The translations under genes were made by a program, and so were the position numbers. The notes under the pieces are model-generated. The model ran no database searches. It was not told the DNA's origin and was given only the letters and a program-made list of their open reading frames with translations. From Chitinophagaceae bacterium (GTDB lineage: Bacteria; Bacteroidota; Bacteroidia; Chitinophagales; Chitinophagaceae), in the NCBI GenBank assembly GCA_016786745.1, contig JAEUVS010000007.1, positions 1 to 51,446 on the forward strand: a stretch of 51,446 nucleotides of DNA, written 5' to 3'. This document shows positions 1 through 8,817 of this stretch, in pieces; the stretch's first letter is position 1; each line of letters opens with the position of its first letter.

Positions 1-120
1 AAAGATTTTTTGGTAAACATATATTCAAATGCTTTAATCATTGTGTCCAAAAATAACGATTAAACGGATGGGTTGTTGCTCGGAAGAGGCGAATTAACAA
101 GGCGAAAGCGGGAGAAGAAG

Positions 121-198
121 TGGGGTGACTGATGGGGCTCGAACCCACGACCCTCAGAACCACAATCTGATGCTCTAACCAACTGAGCTACAGTCACC
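121..198 (-). tRNA. tRNA-His (anticodon GTG)
   Basis: The reverse strand folds as a complete cloverleaf: acceptor GTGACTG pairs with CAGTCAC, followed by a D-arm GAGC/GCTC, an anticodon stem TCAGA/TCTGA with loop TTGTGGT (anticodon GTG), and a T-arm containing TTCGAGC. An extra 5' G pairs with discriminator C, the hallmark of tRNA-His recognised by HisRS. The 3' CCA appears to be encoded (positions 121-123). The tRNA stands alone, and a good promoter lies immediately upstream on the same strand. Confidence 0.96.
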
Positions 199-209
199 GT
201 TTGAGGGGG

Positions 210-240
210 CAAAATTAGGTGAAAAGATTTTTTATACCAA
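210..240 (-). promoter_or_regulatory. Promoter of tRNA-His
   Basis: On the minus strand a perfect Bacteroidota -7 element TAATTTTG (210-217) is preceded by TTG (238-240) at 20-base spacing. It lies 12 bases before the first base of the tRNA. It overlaps the upstream region of the divergent outer-membrane protein gene. Confidence 0.6.
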
Positions 241-278
241 CTTCGCATGTTTTTATTCCGGGCAGACATCTTATTTCT

Positions 279-2870
279 ATGCAAAATTTTACAGCCCTGG
301 CCCTGTGTATCTTTTTGGCACTGGCATCGTTGGGCCAGGGAAGGCCTGGCGGAAACGGCGGCCAGGCAATGAATGCGGGAAGATTTTACGGAAGAATCGT
401 AGATGAATTAACGGATAAAGGCATCGACGCAGCGTCTGTTCAGCTGATCTCCACAAAGTTTGATTCCACGACTAAAAAAAGACGGGATACCATTATTTCA
501 GGAATGCTCACCAGGAAATCGGGCGATTTCAGCCTCGAAAATCTTCCTGTAATGGGCAGGTATAAGCTTATCGTTACCGCTATAGGCTACCGGGAAACAG
601 AGCTGCCCGTGTCGTTTGATCTCAAATTCGGGCGCGGACAGGATATGTCGCAAATGATGGCAGCTATCGATAAGGACCTCGGTAACATCAAACTGGCCAT
701 TGACACGCAAATGCTCGCGTCCGTAACAGTGTCAGCCGACAAACCGCTTATGCAGATGGGCATCGACAGAAAAATTTTCAATGTTGATAAAAATATCAAT
801 TCCGCGGGCGGAACGGCCGTCGACATCATGCGGAACATTCCCGGTCTGAATGTCGACATCGAAGGCAACGTCACGCTCCGGAATTCAGCGCCACAGATAT
901 TTGTTGACGGCAGGCCCACTACCCTCTCGCTCGACCAGATACCATCCGACGCCATTGAAAGCGTAGAAATGATTACAAACCCTTCTGCGAAGTTCGATGC
1001 CAGTGGTGGTCAATCAGGCATCCTGAATATCGTTCTCAAGAAAGCCCGCAAAGTGGGATATAATGGCGGAATACGCGTTGGTGTTGACTCACGCGGACGT
1101 TTCAACGGTGGTGGAGATTTCAACGTGCGGCAGGGTAAATTCAACTTATTCGCCAATGTATTTTACAACCAGAGAAAATCGAAGAGCTGGGGCGAAACCA
1201 ATCGCCTGGCGACATCAACAGAAACGTTTCAAAAAAATAACGGCGTATTCACCGGCAATTTCGCATTTGCAAGGTTCGGGATAGACTATTTCATGAATAA
1301 CCGGAACACCATCACCATCTCACAGAACATTATGGGAGGAAAGTTCAACATGAATAACCAGAATGATTTGCTGTACCGTTCTCTTCTTTCGTCTTCTTCT
1401 TTTTATGAATCGCAATATAGAAATACACTTGGCCGTAACAACTTCAACAACTATAACACAAGCATAGGGTATAAACATTTATTTCCGCAGGCAGGACGCG
1501 AACTCACCGCCGATGTCAACTACAACTATTCACCGAGCTCAGGTTACCAGAATATAAGCATCCGATCGTTCAGCGATGAGGAGCAGGCTAACCCGAAAAC
1601 ACCTGAACAACTGCAAAGTATTAATACCGGCGGCAACAATAAATTTATCGTGGTGCAAACCGATTACGTTCATCCGCTTAATGCGAATATGAAATGGGAA
1701 GCAGGATTGCGTTCGCAAACACGCAGGTACGAAAGTCACCAGTTCAATTTTTACGACGGTGTTCCGCAAACCGCGCTTAACAATGAATTTAGCTATAGTG
1801 ATCACGTGTATGCGGGCTATGGAATTTTCTCTCATAAAATTCCGGAGGTGTTCAGCTACCAGGTAGGGTTAAGAGTAGAAAGTTCGAGTTACGATGGTGA
1901 GCAAATCGGTAAACAATCTTACAGCAACGACTTTCCACTAAGCCTCTTTCCGAGCATCTTTCTAACAAAAAATATCGGTGACAAACAGGATCTGCAGCTC
2001 AACTACAGCAGGAAAATAAACAGGCCCAATTTCTTTCAGCTAATGCCTAACACCGATTTTTCAGACACACTTAACCTGAACACCGGCAACCCGAACCTGA
2101 AACCGGAGTTTACCAACTCTTTGGAACTGTCGTACCAGAAATTATATGGCGAACGCAACAACACTTTCCTTGTAACAGTGTTCGGCAAACAAACGAATAA
2201 CCTGATTGCGCGCTATCAAAGTTTAAGAGACATTGGCGACACATCGGCGCTTGTATCATCTTACATCAACGCGAGCGAGTCATATGCTGCCGGAATCGAG
2301 TTTATTTTCAGGAATCACTTTACGAAGTGGTGGGAAATGAATTTCAATACCAACGTGTATTATTCCAAAATCAGGGGCAGCAATGATGTGCCTGACCTGG
2401 AAAACGAAAGAACAAGCTCCTTCACGAAAATCAATAATACCTTCAGGATCACGAAAACGCTGAGTGTTCAGCTTAGCGGCGACTACCAGACGCGGAGCGC
2501 CCTGCCTGTTTCCACGAGCAACAGCGGTGGTGGAGGCGGTCGTGGCGGTGGCGGCTGGATGGGGGGCCCGCCGTCGAGCACCCAGGGGTACATCGATGCC
2601 AACTATGGTGTGGACATCGGCATCCGCAAGGAATTTAAAATCCGTAAGAACCAGGCTTCTCTCTCACTTAATATGAATGATGTATTGCGTACACGCAGGC
2701 ATTTTGTTCATTCTGAATCGAGTGTGTTCTGGCAGAACGAGTGGCGACGTAGGGATCCACAGGTGGCCAGGCTCAACTTCAGCTACCGTTTTGGCAAATT
2801 CGACGTCAACCTGTTCAAGCGTAAAAACAACCGAAGCGAGACCGACAGCATGCAGGGCGGAATGGAATAA
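279..2870 (+). CDS. Outer-membrane beta-barrel (TonB-dependent receptor-like) protein
   Basis: An 863-residue outer-membrane protein of the carboxypeptidase-regulatory plus beta-barrel type (OMP_b-brl_3-like). I choose the ATG at 279 because it directly precedes a signal peptide (MQNFTALALCIFLALASLGQG); the frame is open back to 219. Residues about 35-120 form a CarboxypepD_reg-like beta-sandwich. About 150-255 is a plug-like segment (GTAVDIMRNIPGLNV, then IFVDGRP and IESVEMITNPSAKFDASGG). The rest is a long barrel rich in alternating aromatic strands. A very Gly-rich insert (nt about 2515-2580) probably sits in a surface loop. The protein does not end in the usual aromatic residue but has a hydrophilic tail. 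No SusD partner is adjacent, so the substrate cannot be inferred. Confidence 0.85.
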   Translation: MQNFTALALCIFLALASLGQGRPGGNGGQAMNAGRFYGRIVDELTDKGIDAASVQLISTKFDSTTKKRRDTIISGMLTRKSGDFSLENLPVMGRYKLIVTAIGYRETELPVSFDLKFGRGQDMSQMMAAIDKDLGNIKLAIDTQMLASVTVSADKPLMQMGIDRKIFNVDKNINSAGGTAVDIMRNIPGLNVDIEGNVTLRNSAPQIFVDGRPTTLSLDQIPSDAIESVEMITNPSAKFDASGGQSGILNIVLKKARKVGYNGGIRVGVDSRGRFNGGGDFNVRQGKFNLFANVFYNQRKSKSWGETNRLATSTETFQKNNGVFTGNFAFARFGIDYFMNNRNTITISQNIMGGKFNMNNQNDLLYRSLLSSSSFYESQYRNTLGRNNFNNYNTSIGYKHLFPQAGRELTADVNYNYSPSSGYQNISIRSFSDEEQANPKTPEQLQSINTGGNNKFIVVQTDYVHPLNANMKWEAGLRSQTRRYESHQFNFYDGVPQTALNNEFSYSDHVYAGYGIFSHKIPEVFSYQVGLRVESSSYDGEQIGKQSYSNDFPLSLFPSIFLTKNIGDKQDLQLNYSRKINRPNFFQLMPNTDFSDTLNLNTGNPNLKPEFTNSLELSYQKLYGERNNTFLVTVFGKQTNNLIARYQSLRDIGDTSALVSSYINASESYAAGIEFIFRNHFTKWWEMNFNTNVYYSKIRGSNDVPDLENERTSSFTKINNTFRITKTLSVQLSGDYQTRSALPVSTSNSGGGGGRGGGGWMGGPPSSTQGYIDANYGVDIGIRKEFKIRKNQASLSLNMNDVLRTRRHFVHSESSVFWQNEWRRRDPQVARLNFSYRFGKFDVNLFKRKNNRSETDSMQGGME

Positions 2871-2872
2871 AG

Positions 2873-2904
2873 TTGGCGGTATTCTTTTTTATATAGTATA
2901 CTTG
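2873..2904 (+). promoter_or_regulatory. Likely promoter of topA
   Basis: TTGG (2873-2876), 20 bases, then TATACTTG (2897-2904), one mismatch from the Bacteroidota -7 consensus TAnnTTTG. It starts right after the upstream stop codon and gives a 5' leader of about 37 bases for topA. The segment TTGGCGGTAT followed by TTTTTTAT also occurs upstream of the MlaD gene. Confidence 0.45.
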
Positions 2905-2945
2905 CACGCCGACGGGCTTTACATATAATCCGTTTTAGTTATATT

Positions 2946-5291
2946 ATGGCTAAGAATTTATTGATTGTGGAGTCGCCTGCGAAAGCCAAAACCATAGAAA
3001 AGATACTTGGTGAAGATTTCGAGGTTAAAAGTTGTTATGGGCACATCAGGGATCTTAAGAAAGAAGAGATGGGGATCGATGTGAATAACAACTATAAGCC
3101 TACCTATATAGTTCCTGAAGATAAAGCCAAGGTTGTCAAGGAACTTAAGCAGTTTGCCAAGAAATCGGATGAGATTTGGCTCGCGACGGATGAGGACCGC
3201 GAAGGTGAGGCCATCAGCTGGCATCTTTGCGAGGTACTCGGCCTTGACCCAACCCAGACGAAAAGGATAGTTTTTCATGAAATTACAAAGCCTGCGATAA
3301 GGTCAGCCGTTGAAACACCGAGAACAGTTGACATGAACCTCGTGATGGCACAGCAGGCGCGCCGTATTCTCGACCGAATTGTGGGATTTGAGCTTTCGCC
3401 GGTGTTATGGCGCAAGATGAGCATGAAAAACAACCTCAGCGCAGGCCGTGTGCAGAGTGTTGCGGTAAGGCTCATCGCAGAAAGAGAACGTGAGATCAAC
3501 GCATTTGTTCCCGAAAGCCGGTTCAGGGTCGAAGCATTGTTTACCGCAAAAGACAATTCCGGTAAGTCGGTAACCTTTTCCGCGGAAGGAAAAAAATACA
3601 AAGACGCGCAGACCGCAGAAGATTTTCTACGCTCATGCTTTAAAGCCGACTTTACTGTAAGCGATATCCAGGTTAAGCCGGGCAAAAAAACTCCGCCTGC
3701 TCCCTTTACGACATCTACGTTACAACAGGAAGCGAGCCGCAAGCTTGGATATTCTGTGGCGCGGACAATGATACTTGCGCAGAAATTGTACGAAAGCGGC
3801 AGGATCACTTACATGCGTACGGACAGCGTGAACCTGAGCGAAACCGCAAGAGAAGATATAACCAAACAGATTTCTCAGCAATACGGAAAGAACTATGTGT
3901 TCAGCCGGAAATTTAAAAACAAAAACGAAACCGCGCAGGAGGCACACGAAGCCATCCGTCCGACCTACATGGAAAATACAACTGTTGAGGAAGCTGATGC
4001 GCGAAGGTTGTATGAGCTGATCTGGAAGCGCACAATGGCCTGCCAGATGGCCGACGCTGAACTCGAGCGGACAACAGCAAAAATTTCCATCTCCACAAAT
4101 AAAGAGGAACTGACCGCACAGGGTGAGGTATTGAAATTTGACGGGTTCCTGAAAGTTTATATGGAAGACAGGGATGATGAAGATATTTCAGAAGATGAGC
4201 ATGAAGAAGGAATGCTTCCCCCTCTTGCGGTTGGCCAGAAACTGCCGCTGAAGGAAATGAAGGCGATTGAAAGGTTCAGCAGGCCACAACCGAGATACAC
4301 TGAAGCTTCGCTCGTTAAAAAGCTGGAAGAGCTGGGTATCGGTCGTCCTTCGACATACGCTCCTACTATCTCGACAATTCTCAAAAGAGGTTACGTTGAA
4401 AAACGCGATAAGGAGGGTGTAAAAAGAGATTTCCAGATATTAAAACTGAAAGACGACAGGATTTCGCGGATAACTGAACAGGAAAATACGGGGGCGGAAA
4501 AGGCAAAATTGTTTCCTACCGACCTCGGCCTCGTGGTAACAGACTTCCTGAAGATGTATTTCGACGACATCATGGACTACAATTTCACTGCCCGAATTGA
4601 AGAAGAATTCGATGAGGTGGCGGCTGGAAAATTGAAGTGGAACAAGATGATCGACGACTTCTACAATCCTTTTAAAAAGGATGTGGAGGACACAAAAGAA
4701 AATGCGGACAGGATAAAAGGAGAAAGAGAACTGGGTATGGATCCCGATTCAGGCAGGAAGGTGGTGGCAAGAATGGGAAGATACGGTCCTATGGTGCAGA
4801 TCGGCGATGTAAATGACGAAGAGAAGCCGCGTTTTGCGAAGCTGAAAAACACGCAGAGCATCGAAACGATTTCTTTCGAAGAAGCAATGGAACTTTTCAA
4901 ACTGCCGCGTAACCTTGGTCGGTTTGAGGACAAGGATGTAACGGTGAACATTGGACGCTTTGGGCCTTACATTGCGCACGACGGTAAATTCTATTCACTA
5001 AGCAAGGACCGCGATCCGTACACCATCACACTTGAAGAAGCTACGCCCATCGTCGTTGAAAAACGCGCGGCGAAAGAAGAGCGCACAATAAAGATTTTTG
5101 AAAAAGAAAAAATACAACTGTTAAGAGGACCGTATGGCCCTTATATCAAACAGGGATTGCGCAATTATAAAATTCCGAAAGAGGTGCAGGAAAGAGCGGC
5201 AGACCTCGAGATTGATGAAGTAAAAAAACTGATAGAAGAAGCTAAAGCCAATCCGCCGAAAAAAACCTTCAGGAAAAAGAAGGGAACATAA
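2946..5291 (+). CDS. topA: DNA topoisomerase I
   Basis: A type IA topoisomerase of 781 residues that relaxes negatively supercoiled DNA. The TOPRIM domain spans residues 1-115, with LLIVESPAKAKTIEKIL at the start and the metal-binding DEDREGEAI at 82-90. The conserved SAGRVQSVA is at 165-173. The catalytic Tyr is Y289 in ITYMRTDS. In place of the four-Cys zinc ribbons found at the C-terminus of E. coli TopA, residues about 615-760 carry repeated G-R/P-x-GP modules (GRYGPMV, GRFGPYIA, GPYGPYIKQG) without cysteines, then a Lys-rich tail. This C-terminal layout is common in Bacteroidota. The YcxB-like gene starts 16 bases downstream and is probably cotranscribed. Confidence 0.97.
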   Translation: MAKNLLIVESPAKAKTIEKILGEDFEVKSCYGHIRDLKKEEMGIDVNNNYKPTYIVPEDKAKVVKELKQFAKKSDEIWLATDEDREGEAISWHLCEVLGLDPTQTKRIVFHEITKPAIRSAVETPRTVDMNLVMAQQARRILDRIVGFELSPVLWRKMSMKNNLSAGRVQSVAVRLIAEREREINAFVPESRFRVEALFTAKDNSGKSVTFSAEGKKYKDAQTAEDFLRSCFKADFTVSDIQVKPGKKTPPAPFTTSTLQQEASRKLGYSVARTMILAQKLYESGRITYMRTDSVNLSETAREDITKQISQQYGKNYVFSRKFKNKNETAQEAHEAIRPTYMENTTVEEADARRLYELIWKRTMACQMADAELERTTAKISISTNKEELTAQGEVLKFDGFLKVYMEDRDDEDISEDEHEEGMLPPLAVGQKLPLKEMKAIERFSRPQPRYTEASLVKKLEELGIGRPSTYAPTISTILKRGYVEKRDKEGVKRDFQILKLKDDRISRITEQENTGAEKAKLFPTDLGLVVTDFLKMYFDDIMDYNFTARIEEEFDEVAAGKLKWNKMIDDFYNPFKKDVEDTKENADRIKGERELGMDPDSGRKVVARMGRYGPMVQIGDVNDEEKPRFAKLKNTQSIETISFEEAMELFKLPRNLGRFEDKDVTVNIGRFGPYIAHDGKFYSLSKDRDPYTITLEEATPIVVEKRAAKEERTIKIFEKEKIQLLRGPYGPYIKQGLRNYKIPKEVQERAADLEIDEVKKLIEEAKANPPKKTFRKKKGT

Positions 5292-5307
5292 CACATAACA
5301 AACCACA

Positions 5308-5838
5308 ATGCTGTCGTTCAGGTTCAGGCTCACCGAAGAAGAATTCCTGCAGTTCAACTATTATACAGCCTGGGGCGCTCCTGAAAGAAAAAAATACCGC
5401 ATTTATTATTTTCTAAGGGTAATGTTATTGTACGGCGCTGTTGCCATGCTTTACATCGTCGCCACACGACAGCATTACATCTGGATAGACATATCTGTGT
5501 TTGTAATCACCGGCACGCTTTATCTCATTATGATTCCTTCCTTCGTTAAAAGTTCTATCAGGAGGAAAGTAAAAGATATCCTTTCAAAAAAAGAAAATCA
5601 GCACGTGCTCGGGGAAGCTGAAGTAATACTATCCAACTCAGGTATCGTGGATAAGGATACATACAGCGAGAGCCGCTACAACTGGGATGCCATCATGCGG
5701 CAGGTGGAAACTGATGACAGTTTTTACCTGTATACGAATTCATATCATGCAATCGTTATACCCAAGCGGATTGCGACGGCAGATCAGCAAAACGAACTGA
5801 GGAGAATGCTCAGCGAACACCTGCCACTGGATGCCTGA
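5308..5838 (+). CDS. YcxB-like membrane protein
   Basis: A 176-residue protein with two predicted membrane segments at about residues 34-54 and 60-80 (VMLLYGAVAMLYIVAT; IDISVFVITGTLYLIMI). The C-terminal cytosolic part (about 95-176) resembles the YcxB-like C-terminal domain: a small beta domain with YNWDAIMRQVETDDSFYLYT and AIVIPKRI. The N-terminal FRLTEEEFLQF also fits the family. Function is unknown. It begins 16 bases after topA, so cotranscription is likely, though that does not imply a shared role. Confidence 0.65.
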   Translation: MLSFRFRLTEEEFLQFNYYTAWGAPERKKYRIYYFLRVMLLYGAVAMLYIVATRQHYIWIDISVFVITGTLYLIMIPSFVKSSIRRKVKDILSKKENQHVLGEAEVILSNSGIVDKDTYSESRYNWDAIMRQVETDDSFYLYTNSYHAIVIPKRIATADQQNELRRMLSEHLPLDA

Positions 5839-5966
5839 TAACGTTGGGGGCACAATTTTTTTCAGCAGTAGAAATAAACATTTCCATTCGTGTTGTGGAA
5901 AACATTATCAAATCGTTGTGACAAAGTTCAGCGATATTGATTCATAATCTGTAATACCAATTAGCT

Positions 5967-6839
5967 ATGGAAGAAACCAGGGAAATTAATGCCTTGCTTC
6001 ACCTTATCGACGATCCGGACGAAGAAGTATTTGGTGTGGTTTCGAACAGGATTATAGACTTTGGCAAAGGAATCATACCCAATCTTGAAAACCTCTGGGA
6101 GAACACCGTAAGCGAGGACGTACAGGGCCGCATAGAACTACTTATTCACCGCCTCCACTATCGCGACCTCACCGACGAAATTGAACAATGGAGTAGAAAT
6201 ATCCACCACGATCTGTTGACCGGCGCCCTCCTAGTGGCGCGTTTTCAATACCCCGACTTAGGCACCGCGCAGGTTTACCAGGATATAGAAAAACTTCGCC
6301 GCAACATCTGGCTCGAGTTGAACACCTACCTTACCCCTCTCGAACAGGTAAATGTACTCACCAGTATTTTGTATAATTATTTCAACATTAAAGGGACCGA
6401 AGTTGCCTACCAGGCCCCGGAAGAATTTCTCATTAACAAACAACTGGAATCTAAAAGAGGAAACGCCATCGCGAACGGCATACTTTACCTCGTGCTCAGT
6501 GAACTACTCGATATACCGGTGCGCGCCATCAACATTCCAAAACAGTTTGTGCTGAGTTATTTCAAAAGTGATTATGATTTTTCGAAGCACACCGAAAATT
6601 TCATGTATAAATCGGAGTTCTTCATTGATCCTATCAGCGGACAGGTGTTTACACACAAAGATGTGGAAACATATTTTAAAAGAATTAATGTGCCGCCGGT
6701 TACATCTTATTTCAAACCGCTTTCCAACAAAAGGATCATACAGGTGCTGCTTGAAGAATTCAGCAAATGTTTTACAGAAGAAAAAGACCAATACAAGCGC
6801 AAAGAGCTGCTTGCATTGGCCAGTTTATTAGATGAGTAA
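5967..6839 (+). CDS. Transglutaminase-like (SirB1/Transglut_core2 type) protein
   Basis: A 290-residue soluble protein. Residues 1-80 are an acidic helical segment reminiscent of HEAT-type helices (LLHLIDDPDEEVFGVVSNRI). Residues about 90-210 match the SirB1-type transglutaminase-like domain: LTPLEQVNVLTSILYNYF, then KRGNAIANGILYLVLSELLDIPVRAINIP and FVLSYF. The segment where a catalytic Cys would be expected reads GNAIANGILY and has none, so this is probably a non-catalytic member, as in most of the SirB1 family. The role is unknown. It is transcribed alone and convergent with the oxidoreductase gene downstream. Confidence 0.7.
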   Translation: MEETREINALLHLIDDPDEEVFGVVSNRIIDFGKGIIPNLENLWENTVSEDVQGRIELLIHRLHYRDLTDEIEQWSRNIHHDLLTGALLVARFQYPDLGTAQVYQDIEKLRRNIWLELNTYLTPLEQVNVLTSILYNYFNIKGTEVAYQAPEEFLINKQLESKRGNAIANGILYLVLSELLDIPVRAINIPKQFVLSYFKSDYDFSKHTENFMYKSEFFIDPISGQVFTHKDVETYFKRINVPPVTSYFKPLSNKRIIQVLLEEFSKCFTEEKDQYKRKELLALASLLDE

Positions 6840-6855
6840 TCTTTACCGAAAGATT
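6838..6855. terminator. Short hairpin between convergent genes
   Basis: A perfect 7-bp inverted repeat AATCTTT - ACCG - AAAGATT fills the 17-base gap between two convergent genes. It lacks a clear T-tract on either side. A weak bidirectional terminator is the most economical reading. Confidence 0.3.
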
Positions 6856-6856
6856 C

Positions 6857-8266
6857 TTAGAGCTCCTTCCATCCCTGCCTGTATTCCCTCTTCACAAAAC
6901 GGTTCGCCTCGTCATAGTTCGTAATCTTCATATTCTTTGCATCCCACAACAATTTTTTGCGACCGCTGAATTTTCCGCTCGCGTCTTTCAACTGGAACAC
7001 GCGAAGAGCGAGGTTACCCATGAGGATTGATTCAGTGAGAGGACCTGCATAGTCAAACGATGAGCTCAGTTCTTTTTTTCCATACCCCGCTATGCAAGCG
7101 TTTACCCACTGTACGTAGTGTCCTTCAGGCACACGTGCAAGCGTTTCAGGAACGTTTACCTCTTTTGTTTTGGAAGTAGGCAGCAGGGTCGGGTTCTCAC
7201 CATAAGTGCTGCACATCATTTTTCCTTTTGTACCGATAATAATTGCACCTCCTCCATCATCTCCCATCGGTTCGTCGGGTCCGAGTTCTTCAGGACGCTC
7301 TGGCATAATACCACCATCCATCCAGAACAATTTCACTGCGGGCTTGCCGTTTTCTGCGGGAAAATCGAGCTTGAGAGAAGAAGCCGCGGGACAACTTTCA
7401 GGATGATAACTGGGCGTCCACATCTGCTCATAAAGATTTGCCACGCTGCATTCAACCGAAACGGGGTAAGTGAGTCCAACCGTTTTGAATGCAGGGTCAA
7501 TGATGTGACAGGCCATATCGCCGAGCGCACCCGTTCCGAACGTCCAGAACCCACGCCAGTTGAAGGGAACAAATTCTTTGTGATATTCCTCAAATTCATT
7601 CGGACCGAGCCACAGATCCCAGTCGAGTTCTTTTGGAATCGCGTCTTTCGTTTTCGGTTTTCCGAAACCTTGTGGCCATACGGGCCTGTTTGTCCAGCAA
7701 TGAATTTCTGTCGCATCACCGATGAGACCGGCTTTGTACCATTCCATCATTTTACGGACGCCGTCGCCTGAAGAGCCCTGGTTGCCCATCTGGGTAACCA
7801 CTTTGTATTGTTTCGCGGCTTCAGTAAGCCTGCGCGCCTCGTAAATGTCGTGTGTAAGCGGTTTTTGAGTGTATACATGTTTTCCGAGTTGCATGGCAGC
7901 GATGGTAGCAACTGCGTGAGTATGGTCGGGAGTAGAAATTGAACAGGCGTCAATTGATTTGCCCTCTTTGCTCAGCATTTCGCGAAAATCTTTGTAGAAC
8001 TTAGCCTTCGGAAAGTTCTTGCGCGACTCTACCGCCTGCCTTTCGTCGACATCGCAAAGGGCGACAATATTCGCATTCGGACTTTTGGCGAAACCAGTGA
8101 GATCGCTCGTTCCTTTTCCCCCTGCGCCTATACCCGCAATGTTCAGTTTGTCACTCGGGGCAACATATCCCCTGCCGAGCACATGGCGGGGAACGATGAA
8201 AAACCCTGCTCCTGCAACGGCTGTGTCCCTGATAAATTTCCTGCGTGAAGTGTTTGATTTTTTCAT
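6857..8266 (-). CDS. Tat-exported Gfo/Idh/MocA family oxidoreductase
   Basis: A 469-residue NAD(P)-dependent oxidoreductase of the Gfo/Idh/MocA superfamily. The N-terminus carries a twin-arginine signal (SRRKFIRDTAVAGAGFF), so the protein is probably exported folded with its cofactor. The Rossmann motif GIGAGGKG follows at about residues 46-53. The usual EKP motif appears as TQKPLTHDIYEAR (about 134-146), a variant common in the exported Bacteroidota subgroup. The C-terminal alpha/beta domain contains WRGFWTFGTGALGDMACHIIDP. Members typically act on sugars or sugar acids; the substrate is not evident here. The osmC-like gene lies 25 bases upstream on the same strand and may be cotranscribed. 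Confidence 0.88.
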   Translation of the reverse strand: MKKSNTSRRKFIRDTAVAGAGFFIVPRHVLGRGYVAPSDKLNIAGIGAGGKGTSDLTGFAKSPNANIVALCDVDERQAVESRKNFPKAKFYKDFREMLSKEGKSIDACSISTPDHTHAVATIAAMQLGKHVYTQKPLTHDIYEARRLTEAAKQYKVVTQMGNQGSSGDGVRKMMEWYKAGLIGDATEIHCWTNRPVWPQGFGKPKTKDAIPKELDWDLWLGPNEFEEYHKEFVPFNWRGFWTFGTGALGDMACHIIDPAFKTVGLTYPVSVECSVANLYEQMWTPSYHPESCPAASSLKLDFPAENGKPAVKLFWMDGGIMPERPEELGPDEPMGDDGGGAIIIGTKGKMMCSTYGENPTLLPTSKTKEVNVPETLARVPEGHYVQWVNACIAGYGKKELSSSFDYAGPLTESILMGNLALRVFQLKDASGKFSGRKKLLWDAKNMKITNYDEANRFVKREYRQGWKEL

Positions 8267-8291
8267 GTATTCGTGATGTTATAAAAATATT

Positions 8292-8702
8292 TCAGACTAA
8301 CTGCGCCTCCATGGTGATCGTCATGTTCAGCGCTTTACTAACAGGGCAGTTTTCCTTGGCGTCTTTAGCGGCTTCCTGGAATTTTTCCGGGCTGATTCCG
8401 GGCACTTTCGCCTTAACGGTAAGGTGAGAGGATTTAATTACGCCATTATCGAGGTCAACTTCAGAAGAAGTTTCAATAGATTCGGGTTCATGTCCCGCTG
8501 CCCCGAGCACAAAGCTCAACTTCATCGAAAAGCATCCTGCATGAGCCGCAGCGATCAACTCTTCGGGGTTGGTGCCCACACCCTGTTCGAATCTTGATTT
8601 ATATGAGTATTGCGCATTGTTGATGGCTGTACTTTTCGTTGTCATAGTTCCTGATCCTTCCTTGCCGGAACCTTTCCAGACGGCTGTTGCTGAACGTTTC
8701 AT
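8292..8702 (-). CDS. OsmC family peroxiredoxin
   Basis: A 136-residue OsmC/Ohr-family thiol peroxidase that reduces organic hydroperoxides. The two redox cysteines sit in the expected contexts: HAGCFSMKLSFVL (about residue 57) and AKENCPVSKAL (about 120). The N-terminal WKGSGKEGSGTMTTKS and GTNPEELIAAAHAG favour the OsmC branch over Ohr. Length is normal for the family. It faces the divergent quinone oxidoreductase gene across a 115-base region that contains heptamer repeats. Confidence 0.9.
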   Translation of the reverse strand: MKRSATAVWKGSGKEGSGTMTTKSTAINNAQYSYKSRFEQGVGTNPEELIAAAHAGCFSMKLSFVLGAAGHEPESIETSSEVDLDNGVIKSSHLTVKAKVPGISPEKFQEAAKDAKENCPVSKALNMTITMEAQLV

Positions 8703-8737
8703 TTTTGAGATTTTTTATGAACAAATAAGGGCACTAA

Positions 8738-8765
8738 AAATACGAAATACGACTTACGAAATGCC
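8738..8765. repeat. Imperfect heptamer tandem repeat
   Basis: Four consecutive 7-base units, AAATACG, AAATACG, ACTTACG and AAATGCC, lie in the gap between two divergent genes. The same 7-base period with a TTACG/TTCACG core recurs at 15943-15963 and weakly at 39749-39762. The function is not known. Confidence 0.5.
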
Positions 8766-8817
8766 AATTAATTCAAATACTTTTAGCCCCGGATTAAATC
8801 GATATTAAAGACGCATT

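Noticed and set aside
1..120. Possible partial gene at the left edge
   Set aside because: All frames are broken by stops and no motif is recognisable; it is probably non-coding DNA downstream of the tRNA.
2515..2580. Gly-rich codon run in the outer-membrane receptor as a possible recombination hot spot
   Set aside because: Such Gly-rich loops are common in this receptor family, and the codons vary, so there is no DNA-level repeat.
3275..3808. A 177-codon antisense frame opposite topA
   Set aside because: It is a shadow of the strongly conserved topA reading frame; the translation is low-complexity Ser/Arg-rich with no recognisable motif.
7118..7771. A 217-codon antisense frame opposite the Gfo/Idh/MocA gene
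   Set aside because: It lies fully inside a conserved gene and its product shows no domain, signal or partner.
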